Below are positions 24,713 through 33,603 of a DNA stretch of 50,604 nt, piece by piece (the first letter of the stretch is position 1; every line of letters starts with the position of its first letter). A program made the translations under genes and the position numbers. The notes below the pieces were generated by a model. That model saw only the letters and a list, made by a program, of their open reading frames with translations, was not told where the DNA came from and made no database searches. The DNA comes from Azonexus sp. (GTDB lineage: Bacteria; Pseudomonadota; Gammaproteobacteria; Burkholderiales; Rhodocyclaceae), in the NCBI GenBank assembly GCA_031274715.1, contig JAISPT010000036.1:1-50604 (forward strand). Reading direction: 5' to 3'.

Positions 24713-25702
24713 ATGACTGCATCATTACTTGCCCTGCCCGGCCGGCCCGCGCTGGCCCGCCTGCTACTCGCCGTCCTGTTCCTGTTCGTTGCCGGCTTCG
24801 CTGCTGCCGAAGCACCGCCGCAAAAAAACCAGGTGCCCGGCTACTACCGCCTAATGCTTGGCAACTTCGAGATCACCGCGCTCTACGATGGCGCCATCAA
24901 CCTCGACGAGACCACGCTGAAGAACATTTCCATACGCGACCGGCAGCGCCTGCTTGCCCGCCAGTTCCTACAGGGGCCGAAAGTGCAGACGGCGGTCAAC
25001 GCCTATCTGGTAAACACCGGCAGCCGGCTAATCCTGATCGATGCCGGCGCCGCCGGGCTGTTTGGCCCCAGCCTGGGCCGCGTCGTCGACAACCTGCGGG
25101 CGGCGGGCTATCAGCCCGAACAGGTGGATACCGTGCTGCTCACCCATCTGCACGGCGACCACGTCAATGGCTTGGTCAGCCCCGATGGTGGACGCGTCTT
25201 CGCCAATGCCGAAGTCTGGTCGGCCCAGGCCGACAACGATTTCTGGCTGAGCGAGGCGGTCGCCGCCAAAGCGCCGGTGAATTTCCAGGCCTTTTTCAAG
25301 ATGTCGCGCGATGCCGCAGCGCCTTATCTGGCCGCCGGCAAATGGAAGACTTTTTCCAGCGATCGGGAACTACTGCCCGGTGTTGCCAGCGTCGACACCC
25401 GCGGCCACACGCCCGGTCACGCCAGCTACCTGATCACCAGCGGCGGCGAGCGCCTGCTGGTGCTCGGCGACCTAGTGCACAATCATGCCGTGCAGTTCGC
25501 CCGTCCCGAAGTGTCCTTCGAATTCGACAACGACCCACAACAGGCGATACACGCCCGCAAGCGTATCTTCGAGCGGGCGGCCAAGGAAAAGCTAATGGTC
25601 GCCGGCATGCACCTGCCCTTCCCAGGAATCGGCCACGTGCGTAAGGAAAAGCAGGGCTACGCTTGGGTGCCGGCCGAGTTCGCGCCGCTCGAAACGCGAT
25701 AA
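24713..25702 (+). CDS. Exported metallo-beta-lactamase-fold hydrolase
   Basis: A 329-residue protein with a signal peptide (hydrophobic core about 17-32, AAAE cleavage region). The metal motif THLHGDHVNG (about 142-151) gives the HxHxDH ligands; further ligands are the His in RGHTPGHASY (about 230-239), the Asp in LGDLVHNHAVQF and the His in GMHLPFPGIGH. The arrangement and the N-terminal VPGYYRLMLGNFEITALYDG fit the periplasmic branch of quorum-quenching/arylsulfatase-like MBL-fold proteins, but no substrate can be assigned. It follows psd on the same strand and ends at a long inverted repeat. Confidence 0.85.
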   Translation: MTASLLALPGRPALARLLLAVLFLFVAGFAAAEAPPQKNQVPGYYRLMLGNFEITALYDGAINLDETTLKNISIRDRQRLLARQFLQGPKVQTAVNAYLVNTGSRLILIDAGAAGLFGPSLGRVVDNLRAAGYQPEQVDTVLLTHLHGDHVNGLVSPDGGRVFANAEVWSAQADNDFWLSEAVAAKAPVNFQAFFKMSRDAAAPYLAAGKWKTFSSDRELLPGVASVDTRGHTPGHASYLITSGGERLLVLGDLVHNHAVQFARPEVSFEFDNDPQQAIHARKRIFERAAKEKLMVAGMHLPFPGIGHVRKEKQGYAWVPAEFAPLETR

Positions 25703-25726
25703 TTATTGAAAGAGCCGTAGGGCTGT

Positions 25727-25797
25727 AACCGCAAAGAACGCATAGCGCGCAAGGAAAAACACCCCGCATCTTTGTGTTCCTTGCGTTCTTTGCGGTT
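25727..25797. repeat. Long inverted repeat between convergent genes
   Basis: Perfect 16-bp outer arms (AACCGCAAAGAACGCA at 25727-25742 and its complement at 25782-25797) flank inner matching pieces CAAGGAA/TTCCTTG and AACAC/GTGTT. In RNA from either strand it would fold into one long imperfect hairpin; TTTCTTG follows on the plus strand. It lies between two convergent genes and may act as a bidirectional terminator. Its form recalls dispersed palindromic repeats of Proteobacteria; copy number in the genome is unknown. Confidence 0.65.
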
Positions 25798-25841
25798 TCT
25801 TGTGCAGGCGACCCCTTTTCGGTCCATAGGGCGCCACGGGA

Positions 25842-27119
25842 CTATTGGAAAGCCCCCGGTGACAGCTTGCTGCTTGGGTACAGCGGGCGGCTACCGACCG
25901 GGTAGCTGAATTCCGCCGTCGGCAACAGGTCGACGCCGCGCACGCTGCCTGGCGGGCGCACGCTGCCGCGCAAGGGTGACTGGCTGGTCAAGCGCAGCGG
26001 TGTGCCGCCAACGGCAATGAGATCGGCCCGCCGTGCGCTGTGGTTGCCTTCGACCCGCCCCTGCGCTGGCGGGAAGAAATTGCCATCGCCGACCAGCAGG
26101 TTGTTGATCTGCCAGATGTCGATGCCAGTGGGGAATTTCTCGTTCCAGACGCGCAGGAAATCGCCGGAAAAATAATCGTTCACCAACGTGTTGTGTACCA
26201 GATACAGCGCGTTGTCCGGCCAGCGCGGCCCTTCGGCGCCGTAGGCGATGATCGCCACATTGTCGGTGCCGGCACTCTGGCCAATGGCGTTGCCGAGCAC
26301 GAAAACCAGTCCGCCGTTGGGAAACTCCAGCTCATACGAAGCCTTGCCGTCCTTGCCATCGACCAGCATGTTGTACAGCACGTGACTCTCGCGTGCCCGC
26401 GACTTGACCAGATGGCCGAGATAGCCGCCGGAGAAACGGCTGCCACGCAGCACGAACTTGCCGATGCCACCAACATATAGCAGGTGATGCAGATCACCAG
26501 GATGGTGAGGTGCTTCGCTGAACTCGCTATCGATCACTTCAAGCGTCTGCTCGGGGGAATTGGCGGTCAGGATACCCATTTCGTTATCGACGAAACGACA
26601 ATCGCGCACCGTCAGGTGTCCCCTCTCGAAGCGGATGCCGGCACCGTTGGAATGCGGCACGCGGGCACCACGAAACTCGATGTTCTCGATCCGTACCTCA
26701 CCGCCGCGCACCACCCAGATGCCCTTGCCTTCGGCGTGCTGGCCGTCGCCCAGCATCACCGGCCGCTCGCCACCACCACGGATGATCAGCCGGTCCTGCG
26801 TCCACACCGCCGGCTGACCGCGATAGGTGCCCGGCCGGATTTCGATGATCTCGCCATCGCGCGCCAAGCGTGCCGCCTCGCCGATGGTAGCGATGCGTTC
26901 GCCGGGACCGACCACCATGGTTGCCGCGGCGGCCGGCTCGACCTTCCCGGCGACCTCAGCCACCGGCACCGCACGCAACTGGCCGTCCGGGCCACGCCGG
27001 ATTTCGCCGTGGTAATCGGGCGACGGCGGCAAGCCCTCGGCAAATTGCGCCAGCACCGGCACGCCGGTAAGACCGGCAACAACGAAGAAAACTGCGCGCA
27101 GCATTGAGGTGGGGGCCAT
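25842..27119 (-). CDS. Secreted right-handed parallel beta-helix repeat protein
   Basis: About 425 residues from the ATG at 27119, with a signal peptide (MLRAVFFVVAGLTGVPVLAQ) beginning a few residues in; a longer frame to 27242 lacks support. After residue 75 come repeated short turns typical of pectate-lyase-like helices: EIIEIRPGTYRG, RLIIRGGGERPVML, GGEVRIENIEFRGA, HLTVRDCRFVDNEMGI, LEVIDSEFSEA and FVLRGSRFSGG. The YRG at the helix start is like those of right-handed beta-helix (NosD/CASH-type) proteins. There is no clear catalytic set and no membrane anchor. Function is unknown; polysaccharide binding or modification is possible. It stands 139 bases after a c-di-GMP signalling gene on the same strand, and such signals often control exopolysaccharide. 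Confidence 0.7.
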   Translation of the reverse strand: MAPTSMLRAVFFVVAGLTGVPVLAQFAEGLPPSPDYHGEIRRGPDGQLRAVPVAEVAGKVEPAAAATMVVGPGERIATIGEAARLARDGEIIEIRPGTYRGQPAVWTQDRLIIRGGGERPVMLGDGQHAEGKGIWVVRGGEVRIENIEFRGARVPHSNGAGIRFERGHLTVRDCRFVDNEMGILTANSPEQTLEVIDSEFSEAPHHPGDLHHLLYVGGIGKFVLRGSRFSGGYLGHLVKSRARESHVLYNMLVDGKDGKASYELEFPNGGLVFVLGNAIGQSAGTDNVAIIAYGAEGPRWPDNALYLVHNTLVNDYFSGDFLRVWNEKFPTGIDIWQINNLLVGDGNFFPPAQGRVEGNHSARRADLIAVGGTPLRLTSQSPLRGSVRPPGSVRGVDLLPTAEFSYPVGSRPLYPSSKLSPGAFQ

Positions 27120-27258
27120 GTCGGTCGCTCGCCGGATAACGGGGTTTCCATCAGACGGCAGGCGCCATCCGCTTGTCAAGACGGACGGCCGTGGCACCAT
27201 CCGGCCCCACCGGAATACGCCCGGCGCCGGCCTTCCCACCACCGAAGTGCTTGGCGGC

Positions 27259-30024
27259 TCAGGAAAAGCGCAGGCTGCCGTCGCGCAGGCGCCGCGTCAG
27301 CGCCTCGGCGCTCATCGGCCGGCCGTGCAGGTAGCCCTGCAGCACCTGGCAGCCAATATCGGCCAGGAAGGCCTGTTGCTCCTGTGTTTCCACGCCCTCG
27401 GCCAGCACCTCCAGATGCAAGTTGCGGCCGAGCGCCACGATCGCACGCAAGATGGCAGTATCACTCTCGTCATGCGGCAGATCGCGGATGAAAGCGCGGT
27501 CGATCTTCAGCCGATCGAGCGGGAAGGTCTTCAGATAGGCCAGCGAGGAATAGCCGGTGCCAAAATCGTCGATGGCTGTGCGCACTCCCAGTTCGCGTAG
27601 ACCGCGCAGTACCTCGACGGCGCCGCCGGAATCGGCGATCAGCGCACCCTCGGTGATTTCGAGTTCGAGCAGATGAGCAGGCAGCGCAGTCTTGGCAAGC
27701 GCTTCACCGATCATCGGCAGCAAGTCACTCTGGCGGAACTGGCGGCCGGACAGGTTGACCGCCACTGTCATCTCGTTGCCGAACTCGTCGAGCCAAGCGC
27801 GCATCTGGCGGCAGGCCTCGCGCAACACCCATTCGCCGATAGGCACGATGAGCCCGGTTTCCTCAGCGACGGGAATAAACTGCACCGGCGAGACGCTGCC
27901 CAGTTGCGGGCTGTGCCAGCGCAGCAGCGCCTCGACGCCGAGCAAGCGGTTATTTAGCACATCGACCTGCGGCTGGTAATAGACCTTGAACTCGCCGCTG
28001 GCCAGAGCCTGGCGCAATAAGCCTTCGAGGGCCAGCAGACGGACCCCTTGGACACTCATCTCGGCCGAATAGAAACGATAACCGGCTCGACCTTCCTCTT
28101 TGGCGCGGTACATCGCCGACTCGGCATTGCGCTCGAGCATCGCCGTTTCCTCGCCGTCATTAGGAAAGATAGCGACGCCGATACTGACCGAGACATGCAG
28201 TTGATGCTCGCCAACGATCATCGGCGAACGGAAGGCAGCCAGCAGCTTTTCGCAGACGGCGCCGACTCCCTGGGCCGAACCGATGTCATCGAGCAGTACG
28301 GCAAAAAGATCGCCGCCCGGCCGGGCCACTGCGTCATGACGGCGCACTGTCTGGCGGATGCGCTCGGCGCTGAGCAGCAGCACCTCGTCGCCGACGGCAT
28401 GATTGAGCGAGTCGTTGATCAGCTTGAAACGATCGAGACCAATCTTGAGCACCGCGAAACGCCGCCGGGTACCACGCGCCTGTACTGCCACCTGGTCGAT
28501 GACCGTCCGCCAGGCATCGCGCGACAACAGCCCGGTCAGCGCATCGAAAGTACGCAGGCGCTCGAGCAACTCCTCGACCTTCTTGCGTTGGCTGAGATCG
28601 ACGCTCATCGCGATGTAATTGCTAACCGCACTGCCTGATTGGTTGCGGACGGCGACGATGGACAGCAGCGCCGGGTAGATCTCACCGTTGCGCCGCCGAT
28701 TCCATACTTCGCCTTCCCAATTGCCATCACGCTCAAGCTGCTGCCACATGCCGGCATAGAAATCGGCTTCGTGGCGACCGGATTTCAGCTCGCCGATATG
28801 GCGGCCGATCAGCTCGTCATGGGAATAACCGCTGATCCGGCAAAAAGCCGGATTGACCTCGACGATATGCAATGCCGCATTGGTCACGACGATGGCCTCG
28901 ACACTGCTGTTGAACACCTTGTCGGCCAGATGCAGGTCGGCCTCGGTTTCCTTGTTGTTGCGCAGCATCTGGCGGATCAGCAAGCTGACCAGCAGGAAGG
29001 CGACAAGCGCCGAAACCACACTGAAAACCAGCCAGCGGCGCGCTTCGCCTTCCATTTCGGCGGACTGATTGACGATGGAGACGACCAGTTCATCCTCGAT
29101 TGCCTTCATCGCATCAACCCGCTGCGAGGCCAGTGTAAACCAGCGCTCGGGGCTGACCATCGGAATCTGCGGCTGGGCGGCGCCGTGGCCGATGGCCACA
29201 ATCCCCTGGCGGATAAGATCGAGTTCCTGAGCCAAACTGTCGGTTTCCAGGTGTTCCTGCTGCGCCCGCAAATCCTCGCGTGCCAGCAGGTAAAACTGGT
29301 TCAGGTAAGTGGACTCGATGGCGCGCAGCCGGTGGTAGTCCACTATCTGAGAGAAGTGCCCGAAATCGCCCGACGACAATAGCGCCGTGACCAGATCCCG
29401 CTCTTGTCCGGCGGCTTCCTTGGCCCGCAAAAGGGAAACCAACGCCAGTTGCGGCGCTGCCATGCGGCCGCTCGAATCGACGTGGCTCAACAGCAGTGCC
29501 ACCAGCTTATCGATCCAGACGGTATAGCGCTGTACTGCTACATCGCGCGAGATGCGCCGTTGCTCAACCGCCACGCGCAGTTCATCCAGCCCGCCAAAGC
29601 TCACCACGGCCGCCGGGTTACCAGCCAGCGACTCGGCTTCCAAGGTTTTGAAAACCCTGTTGACGCGGGCCAGTGCGCCGTCGGTTCTAGCCAACTGCTG
29701 CTCACGCGCCTGCGCAAAGCAACTGCCGCCCGATGCCAGGTAGCCGCTGGACAGGCTGCGCTCGCGCTGCAACTGATGCATCGCTTCGCTGATATCGGCA
29801 GTGGCCCGAGTCCAGCGGTGCACCGCTGTCGCGTAGCGAAGCTCACCATGACTATTCGTCAGGTTGTATCCGGCGAAGACGATCAGGGCAACGAGAAACG
29901 CAACCAGCAGCAGCAAAGTACGCTGCCCAAGCCCCCCCCTCCGCCGTTGCTCCCAGGCTGGAGTGTCGCCATTCGCCGTCAACGCGTCCGGCAATGCCGA
30001 AGAGAAAGAGGGAAGACTACGCAT
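27259..30024 (-). CDS. NIT-PAS-GGDEF-EAL protein, probable c-di-GMP phosphodiesterase with nitrate/nitrite-sensing type domain
   Basis: A 921-residue membrane protein. A first span (about 35-53) is followed by a periplasmic helical region with RERSLSSGYLASGG and RDLVTALLSSGDF, features of the NIT domain known from nitrate/nitrite sensors, then a second span near 331-350. A PAS domain follows (FNSSVEAIVVTNAALHIVEVNPAF, about 370-480). The GGDEF domain is degenerate: the active-site motif is GGDLF at 570-574. The EAL domain (from about 665) keeps EALLRW with Glu698, NLSGRQF, ELEITEG, DDFGTGYSSL and EGVET, so hydrolysis of c-di-GMP is the likely output with the GGDEF part regulatory. It is divergent from the bacteriohaemerythrin gene. 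Confidence 0.9.
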   Translation of the reverse strand: MRSLPSFSSALPDALTANGDTPAWEQRRRGGLGQRTLLLLVAFLVALIVFAGYNLTNSHGELRYATAVHRWTRATADISEAMHQLQRERSLSSGYLASGGSCFAQAREQQLARTDGALARVNRVFKTLEAESLAGNPAAVVSFGGLDELRVAVEQRRISRDVAVQRYTVWIDKLVALLLSHVDSSGRMAAPQLALVSLLRAKEAAGQERDLVTALLSSGDFGHFSQIVDYHRLRAIESTYLNQFYLLAREDLRAQQEHLETDSLAQELDLIRQGIVAIGHGAAQPQIPMVSPERWFTLASQRVDAMKAIEDELVVSIVNQSAEMEGEARRWLVFSVVSALVAFLLVSLLIRQMLRNNKETEADLHLADKVFNSSVEAIVVTNAALHIVEVNPAFCRISGYSHDELIGRHIGELKSGRHEADFYAGMWQQLERDGNWEGEVWNRRRNGEIYPALLSIVAVRNQSGSAVSNYIAMSVDLSQRKKVEELLERLRTFDALTGLLSRDAWRTVIDQVAVQARGTRRRFAVLKIGLDRFKLINDSLNHAVGDEVLLLSAERIRQTVRRHDAVARPGGDLFAVLLDDIGSAQGVGAVCEKLLAAFRSPMIVGEHQLHVSVSIGVAIFPNDGEETAMLERNAESAMYRAKEEGRAGYRFYSAEMSVQGVRLLALEGLLRQALASGEFKVYYQPQVDVLNNRLLGVEALLRWHSPQLGSVSPVQFIPVAEETGLIVPIGEWVLREACRQMRAWLDEFGNEMTVAVNLSGRQFRQSDLLPMIGEALAKTALPAHLLELEITEGALIADSGGAVEVLRGLRELGVRTAIDDFGTGYSSLAYLKTFPLDRLKIDRAFIRDLPHDESDTAILRAIVALGRNLHLEVLAEGVETQEQQAFLADIGCQVLQGYLHGRPMSAEALTRRLRDGSLRFS

Positions 30025-30057
30025 TATGGAAGGGGTACTCTACTGCGGATGCGGCGT

Positions 30058-30083
30058 CAACAATTTGATGTCCAACAATTTGA
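30058..30083. repeat. Direct repeat in the promoter region of the bacteriohaemerythrin gene
   Basis: Two copies of CAACAATTTGA, 15 bases apart start to start, lie 58-83 bases before the ATG at 30141, in the region shared with the divergent c-di-GMP gene. They may be a tandem operator or chance; no regulator gene is adjacent. Confidence 0.45.
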
Positions 30084-30140
30084 GCGACATGACAGTATGG
30101 CAAGATACCACTATCGAATCACCACCACCCAGGGAATGCT

Positions 30141-30563
30141 ATGACCATCATCTGGAACAACACCCTCGAAACCGGGCACCGGCAGATCGATCTGCAGCAC
30201 CAGGAATTGGTGGAACTGATCAACGAACTCACCGCTGCTCTCGAGGCCGGTCGTGAGTTCGATGCGCTGGACGACATCCTGCCGCGCCTGAATAACTACG
30301 TGCTGTTCCATTTCGGTACCGAGGAAATGCTGATGACCGGACTGCCGGCCGACAGCGCGCACGTCGTCGCCCACCGCCAAGCACACGGAGATTTCACCGC
30401 CCGCATCAATGCCTTGCGGGCCGGCGCGGCAGCTGGTGAAAAATTGGAAGCCGGACCATTGGCTGATTTCCTGCGCAACTGGCTGGTCGAACACATCATG
30501 CGAACCGATCGCGAACTAGTCACCCTGCTCGCCCCCCACCAGCCAGTACCGCCGCGCCGATAA
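30141..30563 (+). CDS. Bacteriohaemerythrin
   Basis: A 140-residue single-domain four-helix protein that binds O2 at a di-iron site. The iron-ligand pattern is visible: His in TGHRQIDLQHQELVELIN (about 13 and 20, with Glu22/Glu24 nearby), HFGTEEML with His and Glu (about 57-61), HVVAHRQAH (about 73-81) and a C-terminal LVEHIMRTDR giving His and Asp. There is a good ribosome-binding site AGGGA. It is known from microaerophiles as an O2 carrier or sensor. Divergence from a NIT/PAS c-di-GMP protein suggests a shared redox or oxygen context. It converges on acnB across a bidirectional terminator. Confidence 0.93.
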   Translation: MTIIWNNTLETGHRQIDLQHQELVELINELTAALEAGREFDALDDILPRLNNYVLFHFGTEEMLMTGLPADSAHVVAHRQAHGDFTARINALRAGAAAGEKLEAGPLADFLRNWLVEHIMRTDRELVTLLAPHQPVPPRR

Positions 30564-30600
30564 GCGGTCGCCAGCCTAGAAAACCTTGCCCTAACAATAA

Positions 30601-30632
30601 AAAGCCCCCGCCGGTTTCCCGGCGGGGGCTTT
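30601..30632. terminator. Bidirectional terminator between haemerythrin gene and acnB
   Basis: A 14-bp stem AAAGCCCCCGCCGG/CCGGCGGGGGCTTT with loop TTTC. T-rich sequence follows in both directions (CTTTGGTTTT on plus, CTTTTTATTG on minus), serving both convergent genes. Confidence 0.9.
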
Positions 30633-30679
30633 GGTTTTGAGAAAAGCCGCGTTCGGCCATAAGTGGCCGAACGCGTGGA

Positions 30680-33289
30680 TTACATCTCGACGGTTTCGGC
30701 AACCTCGACGAACGCCGGAATCTGGTCGAAGTTCATGTAGCGATACACGTCGGCGGCCTTGGCATTGACAGCCTGCACCTGCTCCTGGTATTCGGCAACG
30801 GTCGGCAGACGGCCAATCAGCGCGGCGACGGCGGACAGTTCAGCGGAAGCCAGGTAGACGCGGGTATCGATGCCCAGACGGTTCGGGAAGTTGCGCGTCG
30901 AGGTGGAGACAGCAGTCGAGCCCTTGCGGATTTGCGCCTGGTTACCCATGCACAGCGAGCAGCCCGGCATTTCCATGCGGGCGCCAGCCTTGCCGAGAAC
31001 GCTGTAGTAGCCTTCCTCGGTCAGGATCAGGGCATCCATCTTGGTCGGCGGGGCAATCCACAGGCGGGTCGGGATGTCGGACTTGCCGTCGAGCACCTTG
31101 CCGGCGGCGCGGAAGTGGCCGATGTTGGTCATGCAGGAGCCGATGAAGACTTCGTCGATCTTGTCGCCCTGCACTTCGGACAGCACCTTGACGTCGTCCG
31201 GATCATTCGGGCAAGCCAGGATCGGTTCAGTGACTTCGGCCAAATCGATCTCAATGACCGCGGCATACTGGGCGCTGGCGTCGGCCTTGAGCAGCGTGCC
31301 GTTGGCGATCCACTCTTCCATCGCCTTGATGCGGCGCTTCAGCGTGCGGGCATCTTGGTAGCCCTCGGCGATCATCCACTTCATCAGCGTGATGTTCGAG
31401 CGCATGTATTCGACGATCGGCGCCTTGTTCAGGGCGACCGTACAGGCAGCGGCGGAACGCTCGGCGGCGGCATCGGACAGTTCAAAGGCCTGTTCGACCT
31501 TGAGATCCGGCAGACCTTCGATTTCCAGGATACGGCCGGAGAAGACGTTCTTCTTGCCCTTCTTCTCAACGGTCAGCAGGCCCTGCTTGATGGCCCACAG
31601 CGGAATGGCGTTGACCAGGTCGCGCAGCGTGATGCCGCGTTTGGCGGCATCGGCCATCGAGCCCTTGAAGCGGACCAGCACCGATTCCGGCATGTCCAGC
31701 GGCATGACGCCGGTGGCGGCAGCGAAGGCGACCAGGCCGGAACCGGCCGGGAAGGAGATACCGATCGGGAAGCGGGTGTGCGAGTCGCCGCCAGTGCCGA
31801 CGGTATCCGGCAGCAGCAGGCGGTTCAGCCAGGAGTGGATGACGCCGTCGCCCGGACGCAGCGCGACGCCGCCGCGGGTCGAGATGAAGGACGGCAGTTC
31901 GCGGTGCATCTTGACGTCGACCAGCTTCGGATAGGCGGCGGTATGGCAGAAAGACTGCATCACCAAGTCGGCCGAGAAGCCGAGGCAGGCCAGATCCTTC
32001 AGCTCATCGCGGGTCATCGGGCCGGTGGTGTCCTGGGAGCCGACGGTGGTCATCTTCGGTTCGCAGTAGGTGCCGGGCAGGATGCCCTTGCCTTCCGGCA
32101 GGCCGCAGGCACGGCCGACCATCTTCTGGGCCAGCGAGTAACCGGTACCCGGATCGGCCGGCTGCTGCGGCAGGCGGAACAGCGTCGAGGCGGGCAAGCC
32201 CAGCGCCTCACGCGCCTTGGCCGTCAGGCCGCGGCCGATGATCAGCGGAATGCGGCCGCCGGCGCGCACTTCGTCGAGGATGACCAGAGTCTTCAGTTGC
32301 GATTCGGCGATCACGGCGCCGTTCTTGGTGGCGGTGACCTTGCCGCTGGCACCATCGACCTTCAGCTCGATCTCGTCGCCCATGTCCATCTGGCCAGCGT
32401 CGATCTCGATCGGCAGGGCGCCGGCATCTTCCATGGTGTTGAAGAAGATCGGGGCGATCTTGGAGCCGAGGCAGACGCCACCAAAGCGCTTGTTCGGCAC
32501 GAAAGGGATGTCCTCGCCGGTGAACCACAGCACCGAGTTAGTGGCCGACTTGCGGGAAGAACCGGTGCCGACCACGTCGCCGACGTAGGCGATCAGGTTG
32601 CCTTTCTCGGCCAGCTTGGCCAGTTGCTTGATCGGGCCGCGGCTGCCCGGTTCATCGGCCTCGATGCCCGGACGCGGGTTCTTCAGCATAGCCAGTGCGT
32701 GCAGCGGAATATCCGGACGCGACCAGGCATCCGGAGCCGGCGACAGATCGTCGGTATTGGTTTCGCCGGTGACCTTGAACACGGTCAGCTTCTGCGCGGC
32801 CGGCACTGCCGGGCGCGAGGTGAACCATTCGCCGTCGGCCCAGCTCTGCATCACGGACTTAGCGTTGGCGTTGCCCTTTTTGGCCAGTTCGGCGACATCG
32901 TGGAAGTAGTCAAAGACTAGCAGGGTCTTCTTCAGACCGGCAGCGGCAACAGCGCCACAAGCACCATCGGCGAGCAGGTCGATCAAGGGCTTGACGTTGT
33001 AGCCGCCGAGCATGGTGCCGAGCAGTTCGGTGGCCTTTTCCCGGGAGATCAGGGCGCAGCTTTCCTCGCCCTTGGCGACCTTGGCCAGGAATTCGGCCTT
33101 GACCTTGGCGGCGTCGTCCACACCAGCCGGCACGCGATAGGTGATCAGGTCGACCAGCGCCGCTTCTTCGCCCCGCGGCGGATTCTTCAGCAGCGCCACC
33201 AGTTCGGTGGTCTGTTGCTTGGACAGGGGCAGCGGCGGGATACCGAGGGCTGCACGCTCTGCAACATGGGCGCGATAGGCTTCAAGCAC
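30680..33289 (-). CDS. acnB: Bifunctional aconitate hydratase 2 / 2-methylisocitrate dehydratase
   Basis: An 869-residue enzyme from the GTG at 33289 (MLEAYRAHVAERAALGIPPLPL), aligned with the start of E. coli AcnB and preceded by AAGGAAG; the upstream ATG gives 15 extra residues with no counterpart. HEAT-like and swivel domains come first (GYNVKPLIDLL; VGDVVGTGSSRKSATNS), then the catalytic domains with DTVGTGGDSHTRFPIG. The [4Fe-4S] ligands are the Cys in EVFIGSCMTNIGHF and the CxxC pair in PGCSLCMGNQA. It isomerises citrate to isocitrate and can act on methylcitrate products. It has a clear sigma70 promoter upstream, overlapping a sequence resembling the GntR site near mdh. Confidence 0.98.
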   Translation of the reverse strand: MLEAYRAHVAERAALGIPPLPLSKQQTTELVALLKNPPRGEEAALVDLITYRVPAGVDDAAKVKAEFLAKVAKGEESCALISREKATELLGTMLGGYNVKPLIDLLADGACGAVAAAGLKKTLLVFDYFHDVAELAKKGNANAKSVMQSWADGEWFTSRPAVPAAQKLTVFKVTGETNTDDLSPAPDAWSRPDIPLHALAMLKNPRPGIEADEPGSRGPIKQLAKLAEKGNLIAYVGDVVGTGSSRKSATNSVLWFTGEDIPFVPNKRFGGVCLGSKIAPIFFNTMEDAGALPIEIDAGQMDMGDEIELKVDGASGKVTATKNGAVIAESQLKTLVILDEVRAGGRIPLIIGRGLTAKAREALGLPASTLFRLPQQPADPGTGYSLAQKMVGRACGLPEGKGILPGTYCEPKMTTVGSQDTTGPMTRDELKDLACLGFSADLVMQSFCHTAAYPKLVDVKMHRELPSFISTRGGVALRPGDGVIHSWLNRLLLPDTVGTGGDSHTRFPIGISFPAGSGLVAFAAATGVMPLDMPESVLVRFKGSMADAAKRGITLRDLVNAIPLWAIKQGLLTVEKKGKKNVFSGRILEIEGLPDLKVEQAFELSDAAAERSAAACTVALNKAPIVEYMRSNITLMKWMIAEGYQDARTLKRRIKAMEEWIANGTLLKADASAQYAAVIEIDLAEVTEPILACPNDPDDVKVLSEVQGDKIDEVFIGSCMTNIGHFRAAGKVLDGKSDIPTRLWIAPPTKMDALILTEEGYYSVLGKAGARMEMPGCSLCMGNQAQIRKGSTAVSTSTRNFPNRLGIDTRVYLASAELSAVAALIGRLPTVAEYQEQVQAVNAKAADVYRYMNFDQIPAFVEVAETVEM

Positions 33290-33393
33290 GGCGACTTCCT
33301 TTCGTAAAGGGTTGCTCTGGGAAAATCGGAACATTTTACGACAGCGGCCGGAAAAATCGGTTCAGGATGGCCGCCGCAAGACACTCCGTCCAA

Positions 33394-33431
33394 GTCTTAT
33401 ATATTTTATCTTTTATATGGCTGACTGTGAA
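33394..33431 (-). promoter_or_regulatory. acnB: acnB promoter overlapping a partial GntR-type operator
   Basis: Minus strand: -35 TTCACA (33431-33426), a 17-base spacer and -10 TAAAAT (33408-33403), each 5 of 6 matches to consensus. Just downstream, at the expected start point, plus-strand bases 33394-33403 read GTCTTATATA, identical to ten of the fourteen bases of the palindrome at 12387. A repressor bound there would block initiation. The second half-site is poor. Confidence 0.65.
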
Positions 33432-33571
33432 GTTCCTGCTGCCGATCACCCCACATCGCCCCAGACATTGGGCCAGCCCTGCTGTCGTCCATGTCGTACG
33501 CGCTGTCTGGCGACATGATGCGAAAAGCCAACACCGCTCCGAATCCTGGAAATCTCCGTGGAAAAACTCAC

Positions 33572-33603
33572 GGCCACTATGACTAAAGTCGTAGATAGTG
33601 GCC
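33572..33603. promoter_or_regulatory. Compound palindrome upstream of the ThDP-enzyme operon
   Basis: Outer 9-bp arms GGCCACTAT and ATAGTGGCC are separated by 14 bases that contain a second perfect palindrome, GACTAAAGTC (33581-33590). The element ends 46 bases before the ATG at 33650. It is a plausible activator or repressor site, or an RNA hairpin near the 5' end of the leader. No sigma70 or sigma54 promoter is convincing around it. Confidence 0.55.

Noticed and set aside
30932..32920. 662-codon plus-strand frame opposite acnB
   Set aside because: Antisense shadow of acnB; repetitive Gly/Asp/His-rich composition typical of complement-strand reading.
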